Shown: positions 48,632-57,315 of the stretch, piece after piece
Layout: every line of letters begins with the position of its first letter
How positions within the stretch are numbered: position 1 is the stretch's first letter
Virus record (IMG/VR): IMGVR_UViG_3300022752_000059
Span: 1-64,000 of that record
Reading direction: 5' to 3' (one strand)
Source of the DNA: a virus
DNA: 64,000 nt
Made by a program: the position numbers and the translations under genes
Notes under the pieces: model-generated
Told to the model about the DNA's origin: nothing
What the model saw: the letters and a program-made list of their open reading frames with translations, nothing else
Database searches by the model: none

Positions 48632-49717
48632 TCAGGCGAGAGCGCCACCCTTGGTGTTGATAAGCACTCGGGACTCATGGGTGATGACACCGAAGCCCCA
48701 GATTGCGTACCAAGCAAGACCGTGCTCACGACCGAAGTCGATGACGCCACCGTCACGGAGTTCGACGGGCAGAGCGATTGCCTGACCGAATGCGTTGTCT
48801 CCGATCATCATGGCGCTGTACGAGTCAGAGGTCGGGTCCTGGAAACCGTTCGACGACGGGTTGACGTCGACGACATCCGTGGAAGCCTGACCCTTGAGCA
48901 CCTGCGTGGTCTCGATGAACACGACGTCGTAGAGACGACCGATTTCACCGAGCATGAAGTTGCCAGGAGCGGCGTACTTGGTGACTTCGATGAACTCAGG
49001 CCAGTCACGCAGCGCACGGCTCTGCGACGGGTGCACGAAGCACACGTACGTGTCGCCAAGGCGAGGAATGTTCTGACCAGCGAGCACTTCGACGGCATCC
49101 TTAACGGTTGCAGGCGAGAAGTAGCCAGGGGCCGAAGCCGAACCAGCGGCTGCGTACTCGTACGGAGCAAGCGAACCACGGCTTGCGGCTGCAGTGCGAC
49201 CGAACACAACGCTCGGAGCAACAGCGGCACCGCCGCCGAACGGAACGCCAGCGCTGTACAGCGTGTTGCGTGCCTGGATGTCCATCGACTGCGCCATGTG
49301 GCGACCGAGGAGACGGGAAGCCGATGCCATGACGTCATCGAATGCTGCGTTGAGCAACAGTTCGGTGACGGCAACTGCCTTACCCTGTTCCTTCACGGTG
49401 ATCTGAATCTGCGAGGCGGACAGAGCGCTCGGCTCAAGTCGCACACCTTCAGTCAGTTCGGCGCCAACGGCGTCGTCCGTCGAAAGGTTGTTGTAGCGCA
49501 TGAAGTTAACAGTGAGACCAGGCATGACGCCGAGTTCGGTCTTCTTCACTGCGAACTGCTCAAAGCGCAGAACGGGCATTGCCTGGAACAAGATTTCCTT
49601 GGACCAGATTGTCTGAATTGCGGGTGACAGGGTGGTGTCGGACGAGTAACCCGTCGTCGTGATTGACGCAAGGTTTGCTCCCGTTACCGCACCGCCTGCT
49701 GGGGCTGGAAATGCCAT
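48632..49717 (-). CDS. Major capsid protein, HK97-like
   Basis: The 361-aa protein has the usual layout: N-terminal arm, QTIWSKEILFQAMPVLRFEQFA, EQGKAVAVTELLLNAAFDDVMASASRLLGRH, then late FVHPSQSRALRDW and GRLYDVVFIETTQV, with a GGVIDFGREHGLAWYAIWGF near the end. These are features of the N4-gp56-type/HK97-fold capsid family. No obvious N-terminal delta domain is visible. It follows the scaffold gene, and high-level expression is suggested by the strong downstream hairpin. Confidence 0.93.
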   Translation of the reverse strand: MAFPAPAGGAVTGANLASITTTGYSSDTTLSPAIQTIWSKEILFQAMPVLRFEQFAVKKTELGVMPGLTVNFMRYNNLSTDDAVGAELTEGVRLEPSALSASQIQITVKEQGKAVAVTELLLNAAFDDVMASASRLLGRHMAQSMDIQARNTLYSAGVPFGGGAAVAPSVVFGRTAAASRGSLAPYEYAAAGSASAPGYFSPATVKDAVEVLAGQNIPRLGDTYVCFVHPSQSRALRDWPEFIEVTKYAAPGNFMLGEIGRLYDVVFIETTQVLKGQASTDVVDVNPSSNGFQDPTSDSYSAMMIGDNAFGQAIALPVELRDGGVIDFGREHGLAWYAIWGFGVITHESRVLINTKGGALA

Positions 49718-49755
49718 TTTAAATCCTCCGTGGATTTGTTGTTGTTGTTAGTTGC

Positions 49756-50550
49756 TTAGAACCGACCACGATTAGGTCGGGCATTCAGGAGCCGTTCACG
49801 CATCTTCGCATACTGGTCCATCGTCATGTTGCGAATGTCATCCGCAGACAACGTCTGGTATTCCGTTTGAGTTTCCGTAGGCCCAACGGGAGGTGCCGTT
49901 ACCGACACTCCCCTCAAACGACCTTGCTGTTGCTGAGTCGCTTGCTGGATTGATTCCAGAATAGCAGAACTTCGTTCACGAAGTACGGCAATTGAGTTCT
50001 CAATCTCCTCCTCCGTGTTTCCTGACACGAGGTCCAGGAGTTCGGGAACGATGTTCTCCGTCTCCTCAGACAGTCGTCGCTGGCGGAACGAAGTCAGTTC
50101 CTGGAGACGGCGCTCTTTTTCAAGGATTGCCGCCTGTGCTTGGCGCTGTTCCTCGATCTCTTGGAAGCGTCGGCTGTACTCCGAGTCGAGGTCCTTCAAT
50201 TTGAGGTCGAATTCCTCTTCACGCTTGCGGAGCAAGTCTTTGGCGCTGAGTTCCTCTTCCTCTCGCTTCTTAAGAGCCTCGGCTTCAAGACGGGCACGCT
50301 CTTCCGCTTCCTTACGGGCGGTTTCACGTTCCTGAGTCAGGAGTGCCATTTGCTCTTCCATGGTCTTGACACGGCTGTCTGCTTCTTCAAGACGCTTGTA
50401 CAGTTTGTCTTTTTCCTGCTTTCGGATGCCTTCAACTTCGTCCTCGGTGAAGACCTTCTTCTTCTGTCCGCTGACGTTTGCTGCTTCATCCTTCAGGGCT
50501 TCAGTCGCCTCTGCGGGAATGACAATTTCATCGGTATTACCTTTTGGCAT
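49756..50550 (-). CDS. Scaffolding protein
   Basis: The 264-aa protein is a long charged coiled coil (about 35-165, Glu/Lys/Arg-rich) with an acidic N-terminus and a C-terminal basic helix (DQYAKMRERLLNARPNR) that may bind capsid. Position between portal and capsid gives the role. It opens MPKGNTDE, echoing the M-[AP]-[RK]-G motif of the small proteins on the left, though perhaps by chance. Confidence 0.88.
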   Translation of the reverse strand: MPKGNTDEIVIPAEATEALKDEAANVSGQKKKVFTEDEVEGIRKQEKDKLYKRLEEADSRVKTMEEQMALLTQERETARKEAEERARLEAEALKKREEEELSAKDLLRKREEEFDLKLKDLDSEYSRRFQEIEEQRQAQAAILEKERRLQELTSFRQRRLSEETENIVPELLDLVSGNTEEEIENSIAVLRERSSAILESIQQATQQQQGRLRGVSVTAPPVGPTETQTEYQTLSADDIRNMTMDQYAKMRERLLNARPNRGRF

Positions 50551-50598
50551 AACGTATCCTTTGTTTAGTTTTGCTGATATTGACTTGTTTAGTGATTC

Positions 50599-52290
50599 TT
50601 ATTTGTCTTCGTCTGGGTTGCGACGTTGGGCGAACCTTGCGCCGTATGCCCGTGATACTAGTTTGTTTACGAGTTGCCCTTCGATGGGGTTAACCCCAGC
50701 ACCAGGCAACGGGGCTGCTGACCCCGCATTGGTTACATTAGCACCTTCTGAGGGTGCGGGTGCGGGAGCCATACCACCGTCAGGGCTGGGAGCCATGCCA
50801 GTGGCAAGCATGATTGCCATCTGAATCTGGGCACGCATCATGTCGAGCGCACCCTGATCGAGGGCATCATCCTGCAGTTCTTCGAAGATTTCAAGCATCT
50901 TCTCGTTCGGGAATTCCTCGCCCAAAGCCTCAAGCGCACCACGCTTGGACTCCAGACCCAAGGACATCTTTGCCTGCACTTCGTTGAGTTTGATAAGGAC
51001 GTCAACGGGCAACGGCTCGGGCCAGTGGATGGAAGTCTTGTAGGTCAGCGGGTCGGCTGGGTCAAGTTGCGGCAACTGGTCGGGCTCAGGCTCGGCAGCA
51101 ATTGCTGGGTTGTACGTCAACCATTCAGGGGTAAAGATTGCCGCCGTGCGAATAATGATTTCGTTCAAACGCTCCAAACCGACGGTGAAGTGGGTCTTCT
51201 TCATATTGAAACGGTTCATCATTGGCTGGTACTGGATAGCCAAAGCAACGCCGCTGGTGTTAGATACGGGTTGGAACTGACCTAGTGCGGTCTCGGGAAC
51301 ACCAGTGATCTCATGCATGGTGCGCTTCAAAAACTGAATGTATTCAAGCGCTCCCGACATTTCTCCACGAGATTCAAGGTTGAATACTTGTGCATCCTTT
51401 GGCAGACCAGCCCACACCTTCTTTGGTCCACGCTCCAACTGACTTGCCTTAGCGCCAGTGATGATCGTGACAGGGGCGGCATGGTAGTTAATGATGTCAG
51501 AAACTTCGACCATCTTTTCGTTTAATTCACGGTTCAACGGGATAATGTCCCAGATGTCCGACTGACCCCACGGCGAGGACGAAATAGACGTATTGGTGAT
51601 GTGCACCACTGGAACGGTTCCAAGAACGTTGTCGTACTGGTCGATTAATTCGTCATTGATGAATTGCTGCACCATCTCATCGGTCATGATTTCGGTGAAC
51701 GTGTATACCTGACGGGTGCCTTCGGGAGACGTTCCCCAGAAGCGATACTTCAATTTAAATCGGATGATTCTTGAACGATCGTGCGGATGATATTCGGGAA
51801 AACAATGCGCAGGGTTCAAAGGAATAATACGAATCTTGCCGTTGTGTGGAACCCCAGCCGTATCCACATATGGTTCTTCAAACGCAATCTTGACAAAACA
51901 GTCTCCCGTGACGGATGCCAACTGGCCCATCTCCCACAAGACCTTGTGTTTGTTGTTGTCTTGGTCCCAGACCTTTTGCAGAAGGTGCGGAATTATTGCC
52001 TTGTTTTGTTCTGGAACTCGGAACTGCACGCCTTTACCAAAACAAAAATTGGTGATGTAGTCCGACATTGTGCGGACATAATTCATGTAGAACTGGGACT
52101 CGCCCATCTCTCGGCGGTACGACCAGTGATGCCCTAGGTACCACGCCCAAGCCGATGCATATCTATTCAGCCGTGGACCATGAACTTCAAACTCTTCGTC
52201 TGCCAGTTCGACCAAGCCAAGCGGCGAAATAGCGACTGTGAGGTCGCTTGCGGCTGCTCTATATGATGGCGACCAGAAGTCAATAGCCAT
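50599..52290 (-). CDS. Portal protein
   Basis: The 563-aa protein opens MAIDFWSPSYRAAA and has a core with WYLGHHWSYRR, FCFGKGVQFRVP, GDCFVKIAFEEP, and later SDIINYHAAPVTIITGAK, GMFQPVSNTSGVALAI-type helix-turns, typical of portals of about this size; the C-terminus is Pro/Ala-rich. It forms the ring through which DNA enters. Starts the head block next to scaffold and capsid; the 119-nt gap upstream separates it from the lone rightward gene. Confidence 0.93.
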   Translation of the reverse strand: MAIDFWSPSYRAAASDLTVAISPLGLVELADEEFEVHGPRLNRYASAWAWYLGHHWSYRREMGESQFYMNYVRTMSDYITNFCFGKGVQFRVPEQNKAIIPHLLQKVWDQDNNKHKVLWEMGQLASVTGDCFVKIAFEEPYVDTAGVPHNGKIRIIPLNPAHCFPEYHPHDRSRIIRFKLKYRFWGTSPEGTRQVYTFTEIMTDEMVQQFINDELIDQYDNVLGTVPVVHITNTSISSSPWGQSDIWDIIPLNRELNEKMVEVSDIINYHAAPVTIITGAKASQLERGPKKVWAGLPKDAQVFNLESRGEMSGALEYIQFLKRTMHEITGVPETALGQFQPVSNTSGVALAIQYQPMMNRFNMKKTHFTVGLERLNEIIIRTAAIFTPEWLTYNPAIAAEPEPDQLPQLDPADPLTYKTSIHWPEPLPVDVLIKLNEVQAKMSLGLESKRGALEALGEEFPNEKMLEIFEELQDDALDQGALDMMRAQIQMAIMLATGMAPSPDGGMAPAPAPSEGANVTNAGSAAPLPGAGVNPIEGQLVNKLVSRAYGARFAQRRNPDEDK

Positions 52291-52409
52291 TAGGACGTGG
52301 GTTCCTCTTCAACTGATTTAGGTGTATAAAGTGTACCTTGCTATGACATTACCATGTTGGAAACTTCTGCATTTGGTCATAGTCTGTTGCCTTCAACCAA
52401 GGAGAAACC

Positions 52410-52610
52410 ATGCCAGGTAGTTTGAACGGGGAAGTCGTTGATACGTACTTTTTACACCCGAAGTGCAAAGAAATTGATATCTACGCCGAACAGTTGTATC
52501 CCCAAATCTTGCAACTACTTAAAGAGTTGTACGGGGATGAGAAGGTTGTCCAAAACACTGAGTTAGTAGTGGAGGCGGCTACGTATACCCTCGTGGACTG
52601 GTTGCCCTAG
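52410..52610 (+). CDS. Lone rightward gene in late region, 66 aa
   Basis: The only rightward gene among about 35 kb of leftward genes. AAGGAGA lies 8 nt before the ATG. The acidic helical product (IDIYAEQLYPQILQLLKELYG, TELVVEAATYTLVDWLP) is not recognised. It overlaps the convergent gene at 52607 by 4 nt. A divergent promoter pair may lie in 52291-52409, but no convincing -10/-35 pair was found. It may be a separately regulated early gene or a small regulator. Confidence 0.65.
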   Translation: MPGSLNGEVVDTYFLHPKCKEIDIYAEQLYPQILQLLKELYGDEKVVQNTELVVEAATYTLVDWLP

Positions 52611-53221
52611 TAAACGATCGACTGCTGTCCCTTGGCGGGCTTCCGTTTTTTAGGACCGCCAATCTTGGACGGGTCTACAACCTCAGCAAAGTACGGCTCG
52701 CCAATGGGACCTGTTCCACTTAAGAAACTCTCCGCTGTTCCAGGAACCAGTTCAAGGCCAGGGGCAGGGCGAGTGGGATGGAGCGGATTGATTTCTGTTT
52801 TGTTTGACGCAATGTCATAGATTGCTTCTTGCTGATTTCTGTACGCATTTCTGCGAGCCTGTCTGCGACCAAATTCTGTCGGATTAAATCTACGAGACAC
52901 GTCCAATACCAGTTCTTTTTGTGCCGCTGGTGTTTGGGTTTCATCGATTCGTGTTGAAACCCACCCGCCCAAGTTACTTCCAACCTTTGTCAGGGCTATT
53001 AGAGTATCAGGGCTGTTTATGTAGTCAGCAAACTGCTTGTGACCAACGGAGTTTAGAAGGTGCCGTTGCTCGTGACCTTTTATCGAAACCATAACCCCAG
53101 AATCCAGGACGTTGCCCGTTCGTGGGTTGATTGTAAACCCACCTTCTTCTTTTGCTAAAGAGATAGCCCGATCGGGGTCAATGTTGGTGAGAATCTTCTT
53201 AGGAGAAAGATCGCTCGACAT
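52607..53221 (-). CDS. Hypothetical protein in head module, 204 aa
   Basis: Charged, probably partly disordered, with KGHEQRHLLNSVGHKQFADYI (a His-rich stretch) and a basic NPTEFGRRQARRNAYRNQQ helix. The C-terminus is Lys/Gln-rich (KKRKPAKGQQS). Position upstream of the portal and overlapping the lone rightward gene. Possibly a minor virion or ejected protein. Not recognised. Confidence 0.65.
   Translation of the reverse strand: MSSDLSPKKILTNIDPDRAISLAKEEGGFTINPRTGNVLDSGVMVSIKGHEQRHLLNSVGHKQFADYINSPDTLIALTKVGSNLGGWVSTRIDETQTPAAQKELVLDVSRRFNPTEFGRRQARRNAYRNQQEAIYDIASNKTEINPLHPTRPAPGLELVPGTAESFLSGTGPIGEPYFAEVVDPSKIGGPKKRKPAKGQQSIVY
52612..52651 (+). terminator. Possible terminator after the lone rightward gene
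   Basis: AAACG (52612-52616) pairs with CGTTT (52644-52648) around an inner CCC/GGG stem, followed by further Ts (run to 52651). Weak stem but good T-run; it lies just after the stop of the rightward gene and inside the opposing gene's 3' end. Confidence 0.35.
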
Positions 53222-53481
53222 TATTTCTTGGCAGTGCCCTTCTTGGCTTCTGCCTTCTTTGGCTCAGCCTTGACAGCAGTCTCAGCCAACTTGAGGAAGA
53301 GGGCAGTGTTCTCGTCGCCAACCTTGGTTGACACTATGGACAGACCGTAGGCAACGACTGGGACGAGGAGGGCTACGGCTTCTTCACCAAGGCCCAACTT
53401 GGCGGCGGCGTACGTGACGATACCGACTGCGGCGCCTTTGAGGGCGGCATCTTTATGGGCAACCTTGAGGTTCTTCTTCAT
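53221..53481 (-). CDS. Small membrane protein with Lys-rich tail
   Basis: Start set at an ATG with an AAGGAGT site. The 86-aa product has a hydrophobic stretch (about 13-51, AALKGAAVGIVTYAAAKLG and LLVPVVAYGLSIV, two short helices) and a C-terminal KAEPKKAEAKKGTAKK tail. The pattern fits a holin or a membrane-active phage protein; the neighbours are head genes, so the role is open. Confidence 0.62.
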   Translation of the reverse strand: MKKNLKVAHKDAALKGAAVGIVTYAAAKLGLGEEAVALLVPVVAYGLSIVSTKVGDENTALFLKLAETAVKAEPKKAEAKKGTAKK

Positions 53482-53508
53482 AATTGACTCCTTGAGTAGG
53501 TAGACCAA

Positions 53509-54132
53509 TTATACCGTTTTACGGATTCTGCCGTTTTTGCCTTGGATGTGGGTGTGGTACGGGGCGCCAGTATGGGGATCAAACTTTGCAGCAACTGCCA
53601 TGGTTTTGAGTGCGTTGGCTTTTGCTTGCTGAATAGTTTTCTGCTTGTTGCGGGTAAGTATTTGCATTGCCCCAAGAGCGTAGGGCGCCCCAGAACCAAT
53701 GGCATATATTCCGTTGGCATCCGACGACCAGGCGTAGTCTTCGTCCACCACGTAAATGACCCCGTTCACTGCGACGATGATTGTCGAGTTTTGTTCGGCT
53801 ATGTGCTCCTTATCCTCACGCTCTGGTGTGGCGTAACCCTGAGCCTCAAAGCACTCTCTCAGTGCAGGGACGAATTTCATCGTGAAGAACTGGTCAAGTT
53901 TCTTTCCAACGATGTTTGGTGGAGGCGCTGGTGGTTGGAATGCATGGTGGAGAATGTTGATTGCCCGCACATCCCCAGCGGCACCAAGTAAGTACTTACC
54001 ATTGACCGCAATCTTTCCAGAACCTTCACGAAGTGTGGAGATTTGGGAACCATCTGTAGACATTGAAGAAATACGAGAGTCAGCACAGATTACGGCAAAG
54101 CCGTCACCTTGAACTCCAACAATCGTTGTCAC
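53509..54132 (-). CDS. HslV/proteasome-beta-like Ntn hydrolase
   Basis: The GTG start two bases after the previous stop gives Met-Thr-Thr-Ile-Val, so removal of the initiator Met would expose Thr1, the nucleophile of HslV and proteasome beta subunits. Asp17 of the family is kept (GFAVICADSR). The middle has KYLLGAAGD like the HslV AGFAG stretch, and the C-terminal half GIYAIGSGAPYALGAM matches IAIGSGGPYA. The residue aligned to the catalytic Lys appears to be Arg34. At 207 aa it is longer than HslV. It lies between metallophosphoesterase and portal genes. No ClpX/HslU-like ATPase is in the window. Confidence 0.85.
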   Translation of the reverse strand: MTTIVGVQGDGFAVICADSRISSMSTDGSQISTLREGSGKIAVNGKYLLGAAGDVRAINILHHAFQPPAPPPNIVGKKLDQFFTMKFVPALRECFEAQGYATPEREDKEHIAEQNSTIIVAVNGVIYVVDEDYAWSSDANGIYAIGSGAPYALGAMQILTRNKQKTIQQAKANALKTMAVAAKFDPHTGAPYHTHIQGKNGRIRKTV

Positions 54133-54134
54133 GA

Positions 54135-55289
54135 CTATTCCGACTTGTATTCCTTGCCGTTGTGCATCGCCCATCCGTTGTAGATCGGAATGACGTTGTA
54201 CGTAAAACGGTGCTGTCCGTTGTCTTCGTACGCCACTATCCCAAGACCCTGTTGCCAATTCTCGTGTCGTGTGAGTGGTCTTCCGTCGAGGTCGACACCA
54301 CCCTTAGTAGATGGAATGGCGCCGTCAATACGAGCCAAGCAACCAGGAGAAGCAGCCATAATGGTACGAGGACCATCGAAATCTTCCCGAGTTTTATATG
54401 CGGTCTCAATGCGGTGAATGTGTCCATAGATGACGCTCGTTTTCTCGTTGTTCAAATAGACGTGTGCTGTGGAACCAGAAGACTTAACACGGTCGCCGTG
54501 AATGACACGCAACTTCTCATTAATCCAGAAGTCTGAGGCGGGGTACCCAGGTCGGTACTCAACATCAAACTCGTCCATACGGCAGAGGTACGGGACGCTG
54601 AGGACGGGCCATGAGTCTGGAGTATTCCCTTTGCGCAAGCCATAAGCGGCGGCGGCGTTGGTCAACAAGTACTTTGGCATTCGCTCTTCGTGATTGCCTG
54701 CCAACCAAACGATCTTTGCAAACGGTGCAGCAGCACGAATCTGGGCACAGAACGTAGTTGCCCTGTCTATTGCCGCCTGCGTTGTTCGCTGATAAGCGGG
54801 CGTGGTCAGATACTTGCCCATTTCTGGAAGGTCAAGGTTGTCTCCTACGCAGACGATTCGTTCTGGCTGCACGTCTTTGATGAGGGCTATTGCAATTTGA
54901 ATTGCCTTCTCATCATGAGTCGGTTCAAGTTGCCCATCACGCCCCGTGTAGTAGCCAATCTGCATGTCGGGAACCACAATGTCAGTCTTGAAATGCACTG
55001 CTTTTTTGGGTTTGACAGTCGGGGCAGGAAGTTTGATGGCAGGTCCGACATGCACCACAGGCCATTCGGGACCGCTTTCCCACGACGGGGCAAACTGGAT
55101 GGCGGCAAGGTCGTGAATTTGGGCTTCGCCATCATCGTCTTTGGTCAACGATTGATACAAGGACACACGCTTGATGTCACCAATTTGCTCAATGTCAATG
55201 TTTTTCTTTTCGAGCAGTTCCACAAGTTGACCAAGCAGTTTGGTCTTGTCTTGTTTCGGGGTGGACAGGGCGTCAGTCAGATTGCTCAC
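54135..55289 (-). CDS. Metallophosphoesterase
   Basis: The 384-aa protein has the five motif blocks of calcineurin-like phosphoesterases: VPDMQIG with Asp108, GDNLD (149-153), GNHEER (198-203), a His in RVIHGD (about 263), and GHIHR (289-293). The N-terminal 95 residues contain a helical DNA-binding-like or dimerisation part. Typical relatives hydrolyse phosphodiesters or phosphomonoesters; in a packaging region it may act on DNA ends. GTG start overlapping the HTH gene by 17 nt. Confidence 0.9.
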   Translation of the reverse strand: MSNLTDALSTPKQDKTKLLGQLVELLEKKNIDIEQIGDIKRVSLYQSLTKDDDGEAQIHDLAAIQFAPSWESGPEWPVVHVGPAIKLPAPTVKPKKAVHFKTDIVVPDMQIGYYTGRDGQLEPTHDEKAIQIAIALIKDVQPERIVCVGDNLDLPEMGKYLTTPAYQRTTQAAIDRATTFCAQIRAAAPFAKIVWLAGNHEERMPKYLLTNAAAAYGLRKGNTPDSWPVLSVPYLCRMDEFDVEYRPGYPASDFWINEKLRVIHGDRVKSSGSTAHVYLNNEKTSVIYGHIHRIETAYKTREDFDGPRTIMAASPGCLARIDGAIPSTKGGVDLDGRPLTRHENWQQGLGIVAYEDNGQHRFTYNVIPIYNGWAMHNGKEYKSE

Positions 55290-55566
55290 AGCAGCATTCT
55301 CCGTTTACGTGTCGTTGGATGGTACTTATACTCACGCTGTAGCCGTGTTGTTTCAGGACCTTAGTAAGCCATGAAGCGCTGTAGACCTTGCCCTTACCCA
55401 TACCGTTGTCTTTGCGCACCATTTCCACGGCACGGTCGAGGGCTTTTTGCTCCTCTTCGGACATCCCGTCCTTGACACGGGTGAACTTACACACCAATGA
55501 AGTGTTCTGTTCCCTCGGCAAAAGAAGGGCTTGGGCAAGGCTGGATGCTTGTTCTTGATCGTTCAC
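55273..55566 (-). CDS. HTH protein, candidate small terminase-like
   Basis: The 97-aa protein has a C-terminal helix-turn-helix: YSASWLTKVLKQHGYSVSISTIQRHVNG (about 62-89), with a Cys-rich ending (CCCEQ). It is encoded three structural genes from the large terminase, where small terminase subunits lie, but sequence alone does not separate it from a general regulator. Confidence 0.65.
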   Translation of the reverse strand: MNDQEQASSLAQALLLPREQNTSLVCKFTRVKDGMSEEEQKALDRAVEMVRKDNGMGKGKVYSASWLTKVLKQHGYSVSISTIQRHVNGECCCEQSD

Positions 55567-55630
55567 AAGTACCTACACATGTTCCTGTTCACGAACATAG
55601 TAGCACCCTATGCAGGCGCCGTGTCAAGGA

Positions 55631-55903
55631 TTAGCGCTTGCGAGAACGAGCCAGCGGCTTCTCTTTCGTAGCATGCCACTTGAAGTGGTCTTGTTGGTCA
55701 CGTTTAATTTCTTTGACGTCAGACGACAAGTCAAGGATGGCATTCATGACAATGCCATGGTCGGTGCGGTTTTCGTCCCGCAGTTCTTTAAGTTCTTCCG
55801 ACTGCTGTTGTTTCATCTCCAAAACAATCTTTATGAGGACGCCGATTCCGCTGGCGACAACTGGGATAGCGGCGGCGATAACTATTGCCCAGGCGTCCGA
55901 CAT
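55631..55903 (-). CDS. Holin-like protein, one helix plus coiled coil
   Basis: Start set at MSDAWAIVI. One strong hydrophobic segment (about 4-28) is followed by a Gln/Glu-rich coiled coil (EMKQQQSEELKELRDEN) and basic C-terminus. Size and layout fit DUF2746-type actinophage holin candidates. A longer in-frame start at 55987 would overlap the upstream gene by 80 nt and is less likely. Confidence 0.7.
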   Translation of the reverse strand: MSDAWAIVIAAAIPVVASGIGVLIKIVLEMKQQQSEELKELRDENRTDHGIVMNAILDLSSDVKEIKRDQQDHFKWHATKEKPLARSRKR

Positions 55904-55905
55904 AC

Positions 55906-56673
55906 CTAAACCTTTGGACGCCCTCGACGAATCATGGACGTTGACGGCACCCCACGAGAAGGCGCATTTGCTTTCCAAGAAACCCAAGAAATTGCTTGGG
56001 CGTCAGCAGGACGAAGACCTTTGCGCTGACCAACGGTGCGCACGGCATCCGCAATTGTGTTGTAACGTCCAAAAGAGCCCAAACCACGATCAACAGTTTT
56101 CCATGGTTGTTTTAGTCCACCTGCAAGATCGGCTTGGTGTGTATCAACCACAACAATATTTTCATTTTCTGGATTAGTAATCAAGTCAGCGAAATTACGA
56201 ACTTTCAAACCTTCTGGAAACACATCACGATAGTGTTCCCCACCCATGATTCTGGTTGCCCATTTAAGTTGATGTTTTGTTGCTTTGGACCCCTGCATTG
56301 GTTCGCCGTGTTTCATGAAATGACGTGCTTCAGCAATATTTTTATCCCATTTGGTGCCATACGAACTAAGTGCCGCAGTAAGACCCGCACCTCGCTCTAT
56401 GTCCGAAGGACTGATTTCTTGAGCCATTTGATTGGCTTGTTTATACCAAGATAAACCTTCCTCACGTTGTTCTGGGGTAGAGATATCAATTGCTCTGGAA
56501 ATGTTGCCAAGCATTTTTGTAAACTGAGCCCCAGACATTGCTCGGCCTTGACCAACGGTAGATGGTGCTGATGCTTGTCGAATTGGAAGCAGGTTTGAGG
56601 TCGGCTCGACACGCTCAACAAATTGGAATCCAGCCTGCTCCAAACGTTTTGGATAGTTTCGTGGATTAGGCAT
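55906..56673 (-). CDS. Hypothetical virion-region protein, 255 aa
   Basis: Start set at MPNPRNYPKRLEQ, overlapping the upstream stop by 8 nt; a longer frame to 56754 overlaps more. Middle parts are helical (AGFQFVERVEP, MLGNISRAIDISTPEQREEGLSWYK), the C-terminus basic. Contains KATKHQLKWATRIMGGEHYRD. No catalytic motif recognised. Could be a portal-associated or ejected protein. Confidence 0.65.
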   Translation of the reverse strand: MPNPRNYPKRLEQAGFQFVERVEPTSNLLPIRQASAPSTVGQGRAMSGAQFTKMLGNISRAIDISTPEQREEGLSWYKQANQMAQEISPSDIERGAGLTAALSSYGTKWDKNIAEARHFMKHGEPMQGSKATKHQLKWATRIMGGEHYRDVFPEGLKVRNFADLITNPENENIVVVDTHQADLAGGLKQPWKTVDRGLGSFGRYNTIADAVRTVGQRKGLRPADAQAISWVSWKANAPSRGVPSTSMIRRGRPKV

Positions 56674-56863
56674 GGCTGCACCCGCAGTTAATGCCTTGTT
56701 CAAACTCCTTGCGCCGACGTCGGTATAGGTTGAGCGCCCGAGACGCACCCGCATACACGGGAGCGATCGGGAGCCCAGACGACGTTGTGGTCAGCGAGGA
56801 ATCGCCCTCAGCCGAGCCCTCAGCCGACGTGGGGCTCCCTGCGGGAGAGCCCACTGTCTGCAT
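56666..56863 (-). CDS. Small Ser/Gly-rich protein, 65 aa
   Basis: Follows the previous stop directly (TAA-ATG). Residues 1-35 are Ser/Gly/Thr-rich and likely disordered; a basic helix (RALNLYRRRRKEFEQG) and CGC end the protein. Unknown function. Confidence 0.62.
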   Translation of the reverse strand: MQTVGSPAGSPTSAEGSAEGDSSLTTTSSGLPIAPVYAGASRALNLYRRRRKEFEQGINCGCSHA

Positions 56864-57277
56864 TTAGTCGTTGACGACGGTTGGGTTCGGGCGGTTCATG
56901 TGTGCGCCCGAGTTGTACTCGTACTCAAAAGCGGGCATTGCATCGCCAGCCATCGAACCTTGGACGAACTCACGGAGAACCGCAGGAGCCTCAATCCACG
57001 AAGCCGAACCAACGTGAGCACGCTCACGCATGGTCTGCTCGGCACGCTTGTAGAACATCTCGGGGTTGTTGTGGTTCATTCGCATGGGCGACGGAGCCGT
57101 ATCGCTGTAGGCGCCGACGGCAAAGTCGTTCGGGACGTAAGTGTCGGTTGCGACACCTTCCTCGAAACGGAGCGGTCCCTTGTTCATCGGGATGCTCGGG
57201 GCCATGGCACGCTCAAACACGTTGGGCGAGCGCTCTGGAAATTGTGGTGCGGGTGCTACGTTCACGTAAGCCTCCAA
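56864..57277 (-). CDS. Hypothetical virion-region protein, 137 aa
   Basis: Pro/Asn/Met-rich, with FERAMAPSIPMNKGPLRFEEG and a C-terminal EYEYNSGAHMNRPNP. Partly disordered. First gene after the large terminase. No domain recognised. The 38-nt gap to the terminase shows nothing distinctive. Confidence 0.68.
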   Translation of the reverse strand: MEAYVNVAPAPQFPERSPNVFERAMAPSIPMNKGPLRFEEGVATDTYVPNDFAVGAYSDTAPSPMRMNHNNPEMFYKRAEQTMRERAHVGSASWIEAPAVLREFVQGSMAGDAMPAFEYEYNSGAHMNRPNPTVVND

Positions 57278-57315
57278 ATAGTGTGGGTAATTACCGAATA
57301 CAAGATTAGCATTAT

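Noticed and set aside
48596-49627. 343-codon open frame antisense to the capsid gene
   Set aside because: It mirrors the codon structure of the well-supported capsid gene, has no plausible ribosome site and its product is low-grade Arg/Val/Glu/His-rich sequence.
54690-55364. Rightward 224-codon frame over the metallophosphoesterase
   Set aside because: The leftward gene has all catalytic motifs; the other frame has none.
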